DNA of 64,000 nt, taken from the NCBI GenBank assembly GCA_001767525.1, contig MELF01000024.1, positions 1-64,000 of the forward strand. Reading direction: 5' to 3'. The notes under the pieces were generated by a model, which saw only the letters and a list, made by a program, of their open reading frames with translations, did not search any database and was not told the DNA's origin. The translations under genes and the position numbers were made by a program. This DNA is from Acidobacteria bacterium RIFCSPLOWO2_12_FULL_68_19 (lineage in GTDB: Bacteria > Acidobacteriota > Vicinamibacteria > Vicinamibacterales > UBA2999). This document shows, piece after piece, positions 52,428 to 61,375 of this stretch (position 1 is the stretch's first letter; each line of letters opens with the position of its first letter).

Positions 52428-52995
52428 CCTTCGCCCCAGCCGCGCGCATCTCCTCGAGGGCCCCCGAGGAATCGCCCGGCTGTCGGTCGACCCCCGCAAT
52501 CGCATCCGCCAGCACCGTGACGTCGAGCCCGGCGCGCCTGGCGTCGAGGACCGAATGCTTCACGCAGTAGTCGGTGGCAATCCCGCCCACGAACAGATGG
52601 TCGATCTGTCGCGCCCGCAGGTCGTCGGCGAGCGTCCGGCCGGCCGGCGTGTGCCCTTCGAACGCCGAGTATCCCGGCTTCTCGGGACTCTGGCCCTTGC
52701 TGACCACGATCGCCGACGGCGGCAGCCGCAGGTCGGGGTGGAACTCGGCGCCCCTGGTGTGCTCCACGCAGTGGACGGGCCATTCGCCCCCATACGGCCG
52801 GAAATGACGGGTCACCTGCGGGTGCCAGTCGCGCGACGCATAGACCGGCCACCCGTGCGCCGCCGCCTGCTCGATGTACCGGTTGAGCGGCTGCACGACG
52901 CGGTCGCCTTCGGGCGCGGCCAGCGCGCCACCCGGGCAGAAGTCCCGCTGGACGTCGACGATGAGGAGCGCCGAGCGTGTATCCGCCATCGACAT
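52402..52995 (-). CDS. pncA: Nicotinamidase
   Basis: From ATG 52995 (GTG 53010 and ATG 52989 are alternatives) the product has 197 residues. The isochorismatase-like catalytic triad is present: Asp in LLIVDVQRDFCPGGAL, Lys in IVVSKGQ, Cys in GIATDYCVKHSVLDA; metal ligands fit SRDWHPQVTRHF. It hydrolyses nicotinamide to nicotinate. The nicotinate phosphoribosyltransferase gene is divergent next to it, forming an NAD-salvage pair. Confidence 0.9.
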   Translation of the reverse strand: MSMADTRSALLIVDVQRDFCPGGALAAPEGDRVVQPLNRYIEQAAAHGWPVYASRDWHPQVTRHFRPYGGEWPVHCVEHTRGAEFHPDLRLPPSAIVVSKGQSPEKPGYSAFEGHTPAGRTLADDLRARQIDHLFVGGIATDYCVKHSVLDARRAGLDVTVLADAIAGVDRQPGDSSGALEEMRAAGAKVTESAGRP

Positions 52996-53150
52996 CACAA
53001 TACAAGGCACATCTTCACAGGGGCAAAGTGTACAGTGCAGGGTGGCCGGCTAGAACACGTTGCGAAATACTGCGGGGCGGGTCCTCTTGGACCTGCCTCC
53101 CAGCCGGGTCCGAAAGGACGCGGCCTGCTGTGAGCGATGCACCTCCCGCT

Positions 53151-54497
53151 ATGTCCAGCCTTGCGCTGTCCACGGATCTCTACGAGTTGACGATGATGGC
53201 CGGTTACTACACGGCCGGACTCGAGGCGTCGGCGACCTTCGACCTGTACGTCCGGGAGCTGCCGCCGAACCGCTCGTGTCTCGTTGCGGCCGGGCTGGAA
53301 CAGGCCATCGCGTACTTGGAGGGGCTTCGCTTCACCGACGAGGACATCGCGCATCTGCGGACGCTGCCGGCGCTGCAGGGCGTTCGGCGCGAGTTCTTCG
53401 ACCAGTACCTGCCGCGCGTCGGTTTCAGCGGCGACGTATGGGCGGTGGAGGAGGGCGTCCCGGTGTTTCCACCGGCGCCGCTGCTGCGCGTCACGGCGCC
53501 GCTGCCGGAGGCGCAGCTGGTCGAAACGGCGCTCCTGGCGATCGTGGCCTTCCAGACGTCGGTGGCGAGCCGCGCCGCGCGGATGGTCGGGGCGGCGGCG
53601 GGGCGCCAGATCGTGGAGTTCGGCGCGCGCCGCGCGCACGGCATCGACGCGGGCGTGCTCGCCGCGCGGGCCGCCTTCATCGGCGGCTGCGACTCGACGT
53701 CGAACGTCGAGGCGGGCCGCCGCTACGGGATCCCGGTGTCGGGCACGATGGCCCATTCCTGGATCACCGCGTTTCCGAGCGAGTTCGCCGCGTTTCGACA
53801 GTTCGCGGAGATCTACGGCGACCGCTCGGTCATCCTGCTGGACACCTACGACACGATCGCCGCGGCGCGGTCGGTCGTTGCGGGTGGCCTGGCGCCCTCT
53901 GCCGTTCGGCTCGACAGCGGCGACGTCATCGCGCTCAGCCGGGAGGTGCGCGCGATTCTCGACGGCGGCGGGCTCCACCGGACCCAGATCTTCGTGAGCG
54001 GCGATCTCGATGAGTGGCGCATCGCCTCGATCGTCGAGGCGGGCGCGCCCGTTGACGGATTCGGCGTCGGCGCGGCGCTCAGCACCTCGAGCGATGCCCC
54101 CTCGCTCGGCGCCATCTACAAGCTGGCGGAGATCGAGCGCGGCGGCGCGCCGGTGCCGGTGATGAAACGCAGCCCCGGCAAGCAGACCTTCCCCGGCCGT
54201 AAGCAGGTGTGGCGGGTGTTCGAGCACGGCGTCGCGGTCGAAGACATCATCGACATCGAGGCCGCGCCGGGCGAGTCGATGCAGGCCGAGCCGCCGTCCA
54301 CGGTGCGGCCGCTGCTCGTGCCGGTCATGCGCGGCGGCCGCCGGGAGCATCCGCCGGTGCCGGTCGCGGACCTTCGCGCGCAGCAGCTCGCGGAGATCGC
54401 CCGCTTGCCCGCGGCCGTCCGCCGGCTCGTCGATCCGGCGCGCTACCGCGTGCGGTTCGGCAGCGCGCTCGAGAGCGCCGTCAAGCGGTTCCTCTGA
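53151..54497 (+). CDS. pncB: Nicotinate phosphoribosyltransferase
   Basis: The start is ATG 53151, with GTG 53130 also possible. The 448-residue enzyme has LSTDLYELTMMAGYY at the N-terminus, EFGARRAHGIDAG and GIPVSGTMAHSWI with the active-site His, and AVRLDSGDVIALS for PRPP binding. It turns nicotinate and PRPP into nicotinate mononucleotide, the step after the divergent nicotinamidase. Confidence 0.9.
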   Translation: MSSLALSTDLYELTMMAGYYTAGLEASATFDLYVRELPPNRSCLVAAGLEQAIAYLEGLRFTDEDIAHLRTLPALQGVRREFFDQYLPRVGFSGDVWAVEEGVPVFPPAPLLRVTAPLPEAQLVETALLAIVAFQTSVASRAARMVGAAAGRQIVEFGARRAHGIDAGVLAARAAFIGGCDSTSNVEAGRRYGIPVSGTMAHSWITAFPSEFAAFRQFAEIYGDRSVILLDTYDTIAAARSVVAGGLAPSAVRLDSGDVIALSREVRAILDGGGLHRTQIFVSGDLDEWRIASIVEAGAPVDGFGVGAALSTSSDAPSLGAIYKLAEIERGGAPVPVMKRSPGKQTFPGRKQVWRVFEHGVAVEDIIDIEAAPGESMQAEPPSTVRPLLVPVMRGGRREHPPVPVADLRAQQLAEIARLPAAVRRLVDPARYRVRFGSALESAVKRFL

Positions 54498-54908
54498 TTA
54501 CGCGGCGCCGAGCGTCGCGGCCGCCTTCTTCACGTCGCGCGGCGGCACCCAGAAGATTGCCCCGTAGCGCCCGTCGACGGTCACCGCGTCGATCGCGGTC
54601 ACGTTGATCTTCGCCGCGGCCAGCCGGTCGAGCAGCTCCGCGCAGGCGCCGATCCGGTTGTCTCCCTGCACCAGGAAGCCGCGCTTGGGCCCGACCACAC
54701 GCCACTTGGCCCGCTTGGCCGCCTGCTTGAACGCAGCCGGATCGACCGGGACGAAGTCGAGCTGCGACCGGCGCCCTTCGGGAAAACCCGAGAAGGCCAG
54801 CAGGTCGACACCGCTCTCCTGCAGCGTCTTCAGCACGCGCGCTCCTTCGCCCGGCTTGTCCGGCGCCGTGAGATAGAAATACTCGACGAGTCGAATCGTG
54901 TCTGGCAT
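54498..54908 (-). CDS. ACT-domain protein
   Basis: The 136-residue protein looks like two ACT-type beta-alpha-beta units: one from EYFYLTAPDKPGEGARVLKT to DLLAFSGFPEG, and one from KRGFLVQGDNRIGACAELLDRLAAAKINVTAI given here in part. ACT domains bind amino acids or related small ligands. No enzyme domain is attached, so it may be a stand-alone regulator or sensor. It converges on pncB. Confidence 0.7.
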   Translation of the reverse strand: MPDTIRLVEYFYLTAPDKPGEGARVLKTLQESGVDLLAFSGFPEGRRSQLDFVPVDPAAFKQAAKRAKWRVVGPKRGFLVQGDNRIGACAELLDRLAAAKINVTAIDAVTVDGRYGAIFWVPPRDVKKAAATLGAA

Positions 54909-54932
54909 TGGCGTTGTCTCCTGAGAGTGCCG

Positions 54933-55043
54933 CTATTGTACGGCGCGCTGCTCGAGCTCGCCGTCGCGCCGCACGACCGCGACACTGGCGTCGTAGGCGT
55001 ACCGGGTCAGGAGCGGATCGACGACCACCAGGCGCGGCTCCAT
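54933..55043 (-). CDS. Possible short ORF (36 residues)
   Basis: In the gap behind the propeller gene, ATG 55043 opens MEPRLVVVDPLLTRYAYDAS and ends at 54933. Its composition looks protein-like, and the frame runs further upstream overlapping the propeller gene. It may be a real small gene or the tail of a decayed one; support is weak. Confidence 0.2.
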   Translation of the reverse strand: MEPRLVVVDPLLTRYAYDASVAVVRRDGELEQRAVQ

Positions 55044-55090
55044 GCCGCGCCGGAGGTGCCGCCGGGGGATCGGCCACACGTCGGTGGCGA

Positions 55091-56212
55091 TTATCGCTCG
55101 AACTCGATGTAGTAGTCGGATCGGCCGGTCAGCAGGAAGCGTGCGCGCTGCCCCGCGCTCCTGTCGGTGCCGGTGGCCGGCTCGAGCCCGGCGACCTGGG
55201 GATACCAGGCGCCGCCGTCCATGAGCTTGCGCGGCCGGCTCCATCCGCGTGGATCCTCCAGCGTGGCCGCGTACGAGACGTAGATGCCCTCGCTGTTGAA
55301 GTGCTCGTTGGCCGCGCGATTGACCAGCATCACGTACCGATCGAGATAGTCGTTCCAGTGCACCGACGGCCCCCAGAACGCGTCGGCGGCGCCGTTGCCG
55401 TCGTGCCACGGCCGCGTCGGCGTCACGAGCGGCGTCCCGGCCGGATAGGTCCAGACGGGTTCCGCGTCTTCGGCCGGACCCGACACCTGCCGCGCCGGGC
55501 TCCACGCCCCGCTCTGCCAGATCGTGACCCGGCCGACCGGCGCGTCGCGATCGGCCCACGCCAGACGCGCCACGGCCACGCCCTGCTGCGACGGCGACTT
55601 CCCGTACTGACTGAGGAACAGGAACAGGTCCGTTCCGCTCCGGTTGAGCATGGCGCTGACGTCGCCGACGCCGCCCAGCACGTACCGATTGGTCGACGTG
55701 CAGGCTGCGCTGCCGGGCGGCGCCTCGAGGATGATGCCGAGGTGTTCCCATGTCTCGCCGCGGTCGATCGATCGCATCGCGCCAATCCGCGGAATGAACC
55801 GGTCTGCCCGTCCACACTCGTCTGCCGGGCTCTCGTGGTGGTAGTAGCCGTACCACGCGCCGTTCTCGTCCGGGATGATGCTCTCGATCCAGATGCCGTG
55901 CCCAGGATGCGCCACGACGGCCACCGGTCCCGCCTCCTGCATCTCCTCGAGCGCGGAGCCGGACAGCCGAGCCGGGATCCCCGCGAACGAGACGAGCGCG
56001 AACAGCTGCCATCGCCCGTCGACGAGATCCCACACCATCGGCACGCTGGAATCGACGCGCCCGGGCATCACGAGACGCGACGCTCGAACCAGTCTCGCCG
56101 TTGGCAACGGCTCCGACTGGGCCGCCAGCGCGGCGATGAGCGCGAGACACAGGCTGCCAGCGAGAGTCGCCCGTGCTGATCCGGCGACGAGCGAGGACCC
56201 AAGCGACCGCAC
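55091..56212 (-). CDS. Exported BNR/five-bladed-propeller-type protein
   Basis: From GTG 56212 the 373-residue product has a signal peptide (LAGSLCLALIAALAAQ) and beta-propeller strand patterns with sialidase-like Asp-box features: RSIDRGETWEHLGIIL, TNRYVLGGVGDVSAML, and VHWNDYLDRYVMLVN. It resembles glycoside-hydrolase or BNR-type propellers of unknown substrate. A longer frame upstream overlaps the cytochrome gene and is not favoured. Confidence 0.6.
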   Translation of the reverse strand: MRSLGSSLVAGSARATLAGSLCLALIAALAAQSEPLPTARLVRASRLVMPGRVDSSVPMVWDLVDGRWQLFALVSFAGIPARLSGSALEEMQEAGPVAVVAHPGHGIWIESIIPDENGAWYGYYHHESPADECGRADRFIPRIGAMRSIDRGETWEHLGIILEAPPGSAACTSTNRYVLGGVGDVSAMLNRSGTDLFLFLSQYGKSPSQQGVAVARLAWADRDAPVGRVTIWQSGAWSPARQVSGPAEDAEPVWTYPAGTPLVTPTRPWHDGNGAADAFWGPSVHWNDYLDRYVMLVNRAANEHFNSEGIYVSYAATLEDPRGWSRPRKLMDGGAWYPQVAGLEPATGTDRSAGQRARFLLTGRSDYYIEFER

Positions 56213-56331
56213 GGGCGGAAGAATACACCACCGCCCGCGTCGGGCACGTGGCCGCGCTGCCTGCTGCCTGAGGCGCGCAGGTCGGCCGCATGCTGCGAGC
56301 CGATACACCGGGACCAGCAGCGCCCCGGCGT

Positions 56332-57354
56332 CTACAGCGACGCGAGGTACGCGGCGATCGCAATCATGTCGTCTGGGCCGAGCGTGGCGACCACCGGTTT
56401 CATGATCTGGCTCTGTCGCGTCCCCTGTTGATAGTTGTAGAGCTGCCGCACGGTGTAGCTGACGCTGCGGTCGGCGATCGCAGGCACGTCGCCCATGCCC
56501 TGCAGGGTGGCTCCATGGCAGGCGGCGCACTGCACGGTCCCTCCGCCGGCGCCGGCGACGAGCGCCTTGCCCTGGGCGATCGCGCCGGCCGGGACGTACG
56601 CGACGAACCCGGCCTTGGGGTCGCGAAGTCGTTCGGTCCGGTCCGGAAACTCGGGCACTTCGATAAAGCGACGGCCGAGCGGCTCGTTTCCCGTGTCGAG
56701 CGGAATGAAGAGCCCCGCCGGTGACTGGCGCGTCTTCGGCGCCTGGTCGCTCTCCACGACCCTGACCCACGGCTTCCAGGCAATGGCGGCGTAGTACTCC
56801 GCCGCCGCCTTCATCTCGGCCTCGGTGAGCGAGCGCGCAATCCGCGCCATCTCCGCGTGGTTCGCCTTTCGCGGATCGGCGCTCGTGCGCCCGCCGCTTC
56901 CGAAGAGCGCCAGTTGTTCGAGGAAGTAGCGGACCGGCAGCCCGGCAACGTGGCCGTTCTCGGGCTTCCCCTGCCCGTTGTGATAGTGGCAGTGGGCGCA
57001 CGCGCGCAGGCGGTCGCTCTCGTGTCCGTACTGCACGATCGCCGGAACAGGCTGCGGATGCTCGTCCGGGTACCAATCCGCCGGGTCGTAGTGCGCCTGA
57101 ATCCGCCCGATGGTGAAGGTGCCTCTGCTGCCCGGCAGCGTCAGCGGAACGCCGTCCTCCACCCAGGGCTTGCCCGGCCGGGAGCAGCTGTACGGCTTCG
57201 CATCGGCCGGACACGGCGGCGGAAGCGGCTCGGGCCCGGGCGTGAGGTAGCCGTAGGCCCATGGCACCGGATTCGGTACCGGCGTCTGGCCGGCCAGCGC
57301 GGCTATGCCCAGCGCCGCGCACAGCAGGGCGACGACTCCTCGGTATCTGGTCAT
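56332..57354 (-). CDS. Exported di-heme c-type cytochrome
   Basis: The 340-residue protein has a signal peptide (VVALLCAALGIAALAG) and two heme sites, CAHCHYHNGQGKPENGH and CAACHGATLQGMGDVP, at about residues 118 and 278. Each lies in a class-I cytochrome domain with helices such as LTEAEMKAAAEYYAAIAWKP and YTVRQLYNYQQGTRQSQ. It is probably a periplasmic electron carrier. Confidence 0.85.
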   Translation of the reverse strand: MTRYRGVVALLCAALGIAALAGQTPVPNPVPWAYGYLTPGPEPLPPPCPADAKPYSCSRPGKPWVEDGVPLTLPGSRGTFTIGRIQAHYDPADWYPDEHPQPVPAIVQYGHESDRLRACAHCHYHNGQGKPENGHVAGLPVRYFLEQLALFGSGGRTSADPRKANHAEMARIARSLTEAEMKAAAEYYAAIAWKPWVRVVESDQAPKTRQSPAGLFIPLDTGNEPLGRRFIEVPEFPDRTERLRDPKAGFVAYVPAGAIAQGKALVAGAGGGTVQCAACHGATLQGMGDVPAIADRSVSYTVRQLYNYQQGTRQSQIMKPVVATLGPDDMIAIAAYLASL

Positions 57355-57369
57355 GCTGCGCCTATTGAA

Positions 57370-58791
57370 TCACGCCTCGGCGAACCCGGGCCAGTAGACG
57401 GTGCACAGGTATCCGATCGTCAGGATCGTCACGAGCGCCAGGACCGCGAGCCCGAGCCCCTTCCAGAACATCGTCTGGAGGTTGATGCCGTAGCCGGCCG
57501 CCACAGCGGGCCCTCCCGCGGACGAGGGAAGCGCGAAACCGCAGTTGCCGATCGCCGAGACGATGTAGACGAACGGAACCGGATTGATGCCGAGTCCCTG
57601 GAAGGTGCTGATCACGATCGGGACGACGATGGCGATGGCCGCGGTGTTGCTCGTGATCTGCGTGACGACGATCGTCAGCACCGAGAAGAGCGCGACGGCG
57701 GCGAAGCCGCCGCCGCTCGCGTACGGCGCCAGGGCGTCGGCCACGAAACGCGCGGCGCCGGACTGGCTGAGAATCTCGCCGAGCGCCGTGCCGCCCGCGA
57801 AGAGGTAGATCAGCCCCCACATCATGTGTGACTGCGCGTACTTCCACGTGATCAGCGGCTCGTCGTCCTTGCGGATGACGAAGCAGAGCAGCCCGCAGAC
57901 GAGGAACGTGTAGGCCGGCGCGAGCGACGGCAGGAGCGATGCGTAGAGCGGGCGCCCGAACGCCAGCGCGGTGGCGGCGAGGAAGAGCGACAGGCCCCAC
58001 GCCTCCTGCGCCGACATCGGGCCGAGCGCCCGGATGCGCTCGAGGAAGAACGCGCGGGAGCCCTCGATCTCGGTCATCTCGGGTCTGAAGGCGAACCGCA
58101 TGTAGACGATCGAGACGACGACGAGGCCGAGCGTCATCGGCAGCAAGCGCGTCACCCACGTCACGAAGAGGAACTCGCGGTGCGTCACCGAATCCTGGAT
58201 GAACTGGACCGTGAGGAGGTTCGGCGCGCCGCCGAGCGGCGTCGCGACGCCGCCCACGCTCGTCCCCCACGCGATCGCCACCATCAGTGCCGTGCCGAGC
58301 ACGCTCGTCCGGAGGTCTTCGACGCCGATGAACTTCAGCATCGCCAGCACGATTGGGCACATCGAAGCGGCGACGATGGTGTTCGGCAGGAATGCGCTGA
58401 GGACCAGGGCGAGCACGAACCACGTCATGATCTGGCGCTCGGTGTTGGTCCCCATGACGAGGAGCGAGGCGAGGGCGATCCGCCTGTCGATCCCCCACCG
58501 GGCCCAGGCCGTCGTCAGCAGGTTGGCGCCGAGCAGCAGGATGATGAGGTCTTGCGCGTAGGCCGAGAGTACGCTCGGCATCGGCACGAAGTTGAAGAGC
58601 GCCGCGACGCCGAGCGGCAGGAAACCCGTCACCGCCAGATCGACCGGTTCGGTCACCCACCACCAGGCCATCCAGAGCAGCAGGCCGAGGGCGCAGCGCA
58701 CCGGGTACGTCATCCCGCCGCCGCCAAGGAGGACCACCGCCGCGAAGAGCGCCGGTCCGAGAATCAGGTGCAGCGTGGTGCGGGAGCCCAT
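57370..58791 (-). CDS. DASS/SLC13-family anion:Na+ symporter
   Basis: ATG 58791 gives 473 residues with about 11 helices. The DASS signatures are present: LLLGANLLTTAW, SVGGVATPLGGAPNLLTV in the first half and TQITSNTAAIAIVVPI in the second (the paired SNT-type motifs that bind carboxylate and sodium). It imports di- or tricarboxylates, or sulfate. Next to malate dehydrogenase and a UxaA/SuyAB-like pair, a hydroxy-dicarboxylate or sulfonated substrate is likely. Confidence 0.85.
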   Translation of the reverse strand: MGSRTTLHLILGPALFAAVVLLGGGGMTYPVRCALGLLLWMAWWWVTEPVDLAVTGFLPLGVAALFNFVPMPSVLSAYAQDLIILLLGANLLTTAWARWGIDRRIALASLLVMGTNTERQIMTWFVLALVLSAFLPNTIVAASMCPIVLAMLKFIGVEDLRTSVLGTALMVAIAWGTSVGGVATPLGGAPNLLTVQFIQDSVTHREFLFVTWVTRLLPMTLGLVVVSIVYMRFAFRPEMTEIEGSRAFFLERIRALGPMSAQEAWGLSLFLAATALAFGRPLYASLLPSLAPAYTFLVCGLLCFVIRKDDEPLITWKYAQSHMMWGLIYLFAGGTALGEILSQSGAARFVADALAPYASGGGFAAVALFSVLTIVVTQITSNTAAIAIVVPIVISTFQGLGINPVPFVYIVSAIGNCGFALPSSAGGPAVAAGYGINLQTMFWKGLGLAVLALVTILTIGYLCTVYWPGFAEA

Positions 58792-58836
58792 AGGCCGAAG
58801 CCAAACGCCCAAAGTCCAACGCCCGATGCCCAACGC
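58792..58836. repeat. Low-complexity spacer of CAACGCCC words
   Basis: The gap between the symporter start and the mdh stop is made of near-copies of CCAACGCCC (AAACGCCCA, CAACGCCC, CAACGCC). It is a short stuttering repeat with no gene. Confidence 0.6.
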
Positions 58837-59775
58837 CTAGAGCCCGAGCACGTCGACCAGCTCGCGAACGGCGGCGGCCGACCCGTGGAGCGCCGCGCGT
58901 TCGTCCGCCGAGAGGTTCAGCTCGACGATCTGTTCCACGCCGCGCGCGCCCAGCTTCACCGGCACTCCGACGAAGACGTCCCGCAGCCCGTACTCCCCTT
59001 CGAGCAGCACGGAGCAGGGGAGGATCTTCTTCTGATCCTTCAGAATCGCCTCGACCATTTCCACGACCGCCGCCGACGGCGCGTAGTAGGCCCCGCCCGT
59101 CCTGAGCAGGTTGACGATCTCGATGCCGCCGTCGCGGGTGCGCTGGATGATCGCCTCGATCCGCTCGCGCGGCAGCAATTCCGGCAGCGGAATGCTCGCC
59201 ACGGTCGTGTACCGCGGGAGCGGCACCATCGTATCGCCGTGGCCGCCGAGGACGAGCGCGTGCACGTTGTCGATCGATACGCCCAGCTCCTGCGCGACGA
59301 ACGTGCTCATGCGGCCCGAATCGAGGATGCCCGCCATGCCGATGACGCGCTCTCTCGGAAACCCGCTCGTCCGCCACGCCGCCTGCGCCATCGCGTCGAG
59401 CGGGTTGGTGACCATGATGAGGATCGCGCCGGGCGACTGCGTCACCACCGCCTCGACGACCGTTCGGACCACCCCGTAGTTCGCTTGCAGCAGGTCGTTC
59501 CGGCTCATGCCGGGCTTTCGCGGGAACCCGGCCGTGACGACCACGATGTCGCTGCCGGAGGTCTCGCGGTAGTCGCCGGAGGCCGTGGAGATACCCCGAG
59601 CCTGCACGTCGGAGCCGACGATGGGCGTCGACTCCAGCAGGTCGAGCGCCCTGCCCGCGGGCACCCCCTCGATCACGTCGGTGAGAACAACGTCGGCGAG
59701 CTCGCGATCGACGATCCGCTGTGCCGTCGTCGAGCCGACGAACCCGGCGCCGACGACGGTGACTTTCCTACGCAT
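58837..59775 (-). CDS. mdh: Malate dehydrogenase (LDH/MDH superfamily)
   Basis: ATG 59775 opens [17 protein letters not shown], the NAD-binding loop. The 312-residue protein has [19 protein letters not shown], whose Arg-Lys pattern fits malate rather than lactate, VTNPLDAMA, and the catalytic [12 protein letters not shown] with the active-site His. It oxidises malate to oxaloacetate with NAD. Neighbours in carboxylate metabolism support the call; a related 2-hydroxyacid such as sulfolactate cannot be excluded. Confidence 0.85.
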   Translation of the reverse strand: MRRKVTVVGAGFVGSTTAQRIVDRELADVVLTDVIEGVPAGRALDLLESTPIVGSDVQARGISTASGDYRETSGSDIVVVTAGFPRKPGMSRNDLLQANYGVVRTVVEAVVTQSPGAILIMVTNPLDAMAQAAWRTSGFPRERVIGMAGILDSGRMSTFVAQELGVSIDNVHALVLGGHGDTMVPLPRYTTVASIPLPELLPRERIEAIIQRTRDGGIEIVNLLRTGGAYYAPSAAVVEMVEAILKDQKKILPCSVLLEGEYGLRDVFVGVPVKLGARGVEQIVELNLSADERAALHGSAAAVRELVDVLGL

Positions 59776-59790
59776 AACGCTCCGGTCGCC

Positions 59791-59864
59791 CCGGGCCACG
59801 GAGGCACGCAGCCACGGAGACGATCCTGTGCTCGAGTCCGTGGCTTCGAGGCTCCGCGGCCTGG
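59791..59864. repeat. Imperfect inverted repeat of CCACGGAG words
   Basis: GGGCCACGGAGGCACGCAG on the left pairs imperfectly with CTTCGAGGCTCCGCGGCCT on the right, giving a roughly 70-bp near-palindrome between the dehydratase and mdh genes. Same style as the repeat after the SUF operon. Confidence 0.65.
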
Positions 59865-59871
59865 CGAGGCA

Positions 59872-61047
59872 TCAGGCCGATTGATAGAGCTTGGTCATCA
59901 CGAACTCGCGGTGGCCCATGACCTCCGCGCACGTGAGCCGGCCGTTGCAGGTGCGGATCACCATGTCGATGAGCAGGTCTCCCGCCTGATCCAGCGTGAG
60001 CTCGCGTCGCAGGATGCCCGACACGTCGAGATCGATGTGCTCGACCATCGTGCGCGCCGTTCTCGGGTTGGCGGTGAGCTTGATGACCGGTTCGATCGGA
60101 TTGCCGATGACGTTCCCCTGGCCGGTGGGAAAGAGGTGGACGACGAAGCCGGAGGCCGCCTGGAGCGTGACGCATTCGGCTGCGGCCGAGGAGGTGTCCA
60201 TGTAGTACAGCCCCGGGCCCCTGGCCGGCGCCTCGGCCGGTTTCAGCACGTCGATGTACTTCGTCTTCCGGCCGATCTTCGCCAGGTTGCCGAACGCCTT
60301 TTCCTCGATCGTCGTCAGGCCGCCGATGATGTTGCCCTTGGTCGGCTGCGAGTCGGAGAGGTCGCTGGTCTTGTGCCGGTTGATCACCTCCTGGTAGGCG
60401 TCAAAGACGGCCATGAACCGGGCGCCCACCTCGGGCGTCGCCGCGCGGCTGGCGCAGACCGTCTCGGCCCCGGTCAGCTCGGAGGTTTCGCCGAAACAGG
60501 TGGTGACGCCGAGCGGATCGAGCTTGTCAATCAGATTGCCGACGGTCGGGCACGAGCCGAGGCCCGACGTGGTGTCGCTCTCGCCGCACTTGACCGAGAC
60601 GAACAGCTCCTCGATGGCGCAGCGCTCGCGCCGGCGCTCGGAGGCCCACTGCATGAACTCGCGCGCCTTGCGCGAGGCGGCCGCGATGGTGCTGATGTCG
60701 CCGTTCTCCTCGATCGCGAAGCCGGCGACCGGCTTGCCCGTCGTCGCGATGCCGTCGACCACCCGCGCGGTCCAGCCGGGCTCGATGCCGATGACGACGC
60801 AGGCGGCGACGTTCGGGTTCGACCCGGTGCCGATGAGGGTGCGGAAGAACAGCTCGAGATCCTCGCCGAACTGCAGGCGGCCGTAGGCGTGGGGAAGCGC
60901 CAGCGTTCCCTTGATGTTGTGCGCCACCGCCTCGCTGGCGGCGTTCGAGAGGTCGTCGAGCGGCAGGATCACGACATGATTGCGAATGCCCACCCGGCCG
61001 TTGTCGCGCCGATATCCGTGGAAGTCGAAACGTCCCACCGCTACCAC
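59872..61047 (-). CDS. UxaA/SuyB-type dehydratase, large subunit
   Basis: The 391-residue protein has the landmarks of the altronate/galactarate dehydratase C-terminal family, shared with sulfolactate sulfo-lyase subunit beta: [39 protein letters not shown] with Cys residues for an Fe-S or metal site, and [22 protein letters not shown] 61047 overlaps the stop of the small subunit. It is a lyase or dehydratase acting on a hydroxy-acid; the exact substrate cannot be told from sequence. Confidence 0.75.
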   Translation of the reverse strand: MVAVGRFDFHGYRRDNGRVGIRNHVVILPLDDLSNAASEAVAHNIKGTLALPHAYGRLQFGEDLELFFRTLIGTGSNPNVAACVVIGIEPGWTARVVDGIATTGKPVAGFAIEENGDISTIAAASRKAREFMQWASERRRERCAIEELFVSVKCGESDTTSGLGSCPTVGNLIDKLDPLGVTTCFGETSELTGAETVCASRAATPEVGARFMAVFDAYQEVINRHKTSDLSDSQPTKGNIIGGLTTIEEKAFGNLAKIGRKTKYIDVLKPAEAPARGPGLYYMDTSSAAAECVTLQAASGFVVHLFPTGQGNVIGNPIEPVIKLTANPRTARTMVEHIDLDVSGILRRELTLDQAGDLLIDMVIRTCNGRLTCAEVMGHREFVMTKLYQSA

Positions 61048-61328
61048 CTCTTCGTCTTCAGGTTGTGGATGTGCACGTGCCGCCCCCGGTCGATGGCGGC
61101 GACCGCCCGGCCGATGTCGTGGCCGTACTTGAGCACCGTGTCGCCCGGCTGGATGTCGGCGAGCGCAATCTTGTGGCCCAGCGGGATCGCGTCGAGCGCC
61201 GTCAGCGTGATGGTCTCGTCGGTTTCCATGATCCAGCCGGTGATCGTCGTGTTCGGCTGGATGTTCTCGACAACGGCCACCCCGACCGTGTCGGCCTTGT
61301 CGTGAACGATGAAATGCGTCTGCACCAT
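61041..61328 (-). CDS. UxaA/SuyA-type dehydratase, small SAF-domain subunit
   Basis: The 95-residue protein is a stand-alone SAF domain: [34 protein letters not shown] and [13 protein letters not shown], ending in [12 protein letters not shown]. In single-chain UxaA this forms the N-terminus; here, as in SuyAB, it is separate. It is translated just before the large subunit with overlapping stop and start. Confidence 0.8.
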   Translation of the reverse strand: MVQTHFIVHDKADTVGVAVVENIQPNTTITGWIMETDETITLTALDAIPLGHKIALADIQPGDTVLKYGHDIGRAVAAIDRGRHVHIHNLKTKRW

Positions 61329-61349
61329 GAATGAGCTGCTCGCTATCTC

Positions 61350-61375
61350 CTACCGGCTACCGGCTACCGGCTATG
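61350..61375. repeat. TACCGGC micro-repeat at the end of the NHL gene
   Basis: Three exact copies of TACCGGC (61351-61371) span the stop codon of the downstream gene, so its last residues (AGSR then stop) are written by the repeat. Confidence 0.8.

Noticed and set aside
58180-61305. 1041-codon plus-strand frame over the symporter, mdh and dehydratase genes
   Set aside because: Composition is Arg/Asp/His-rich and domainless; all genes under it on the minus strand are well supported.
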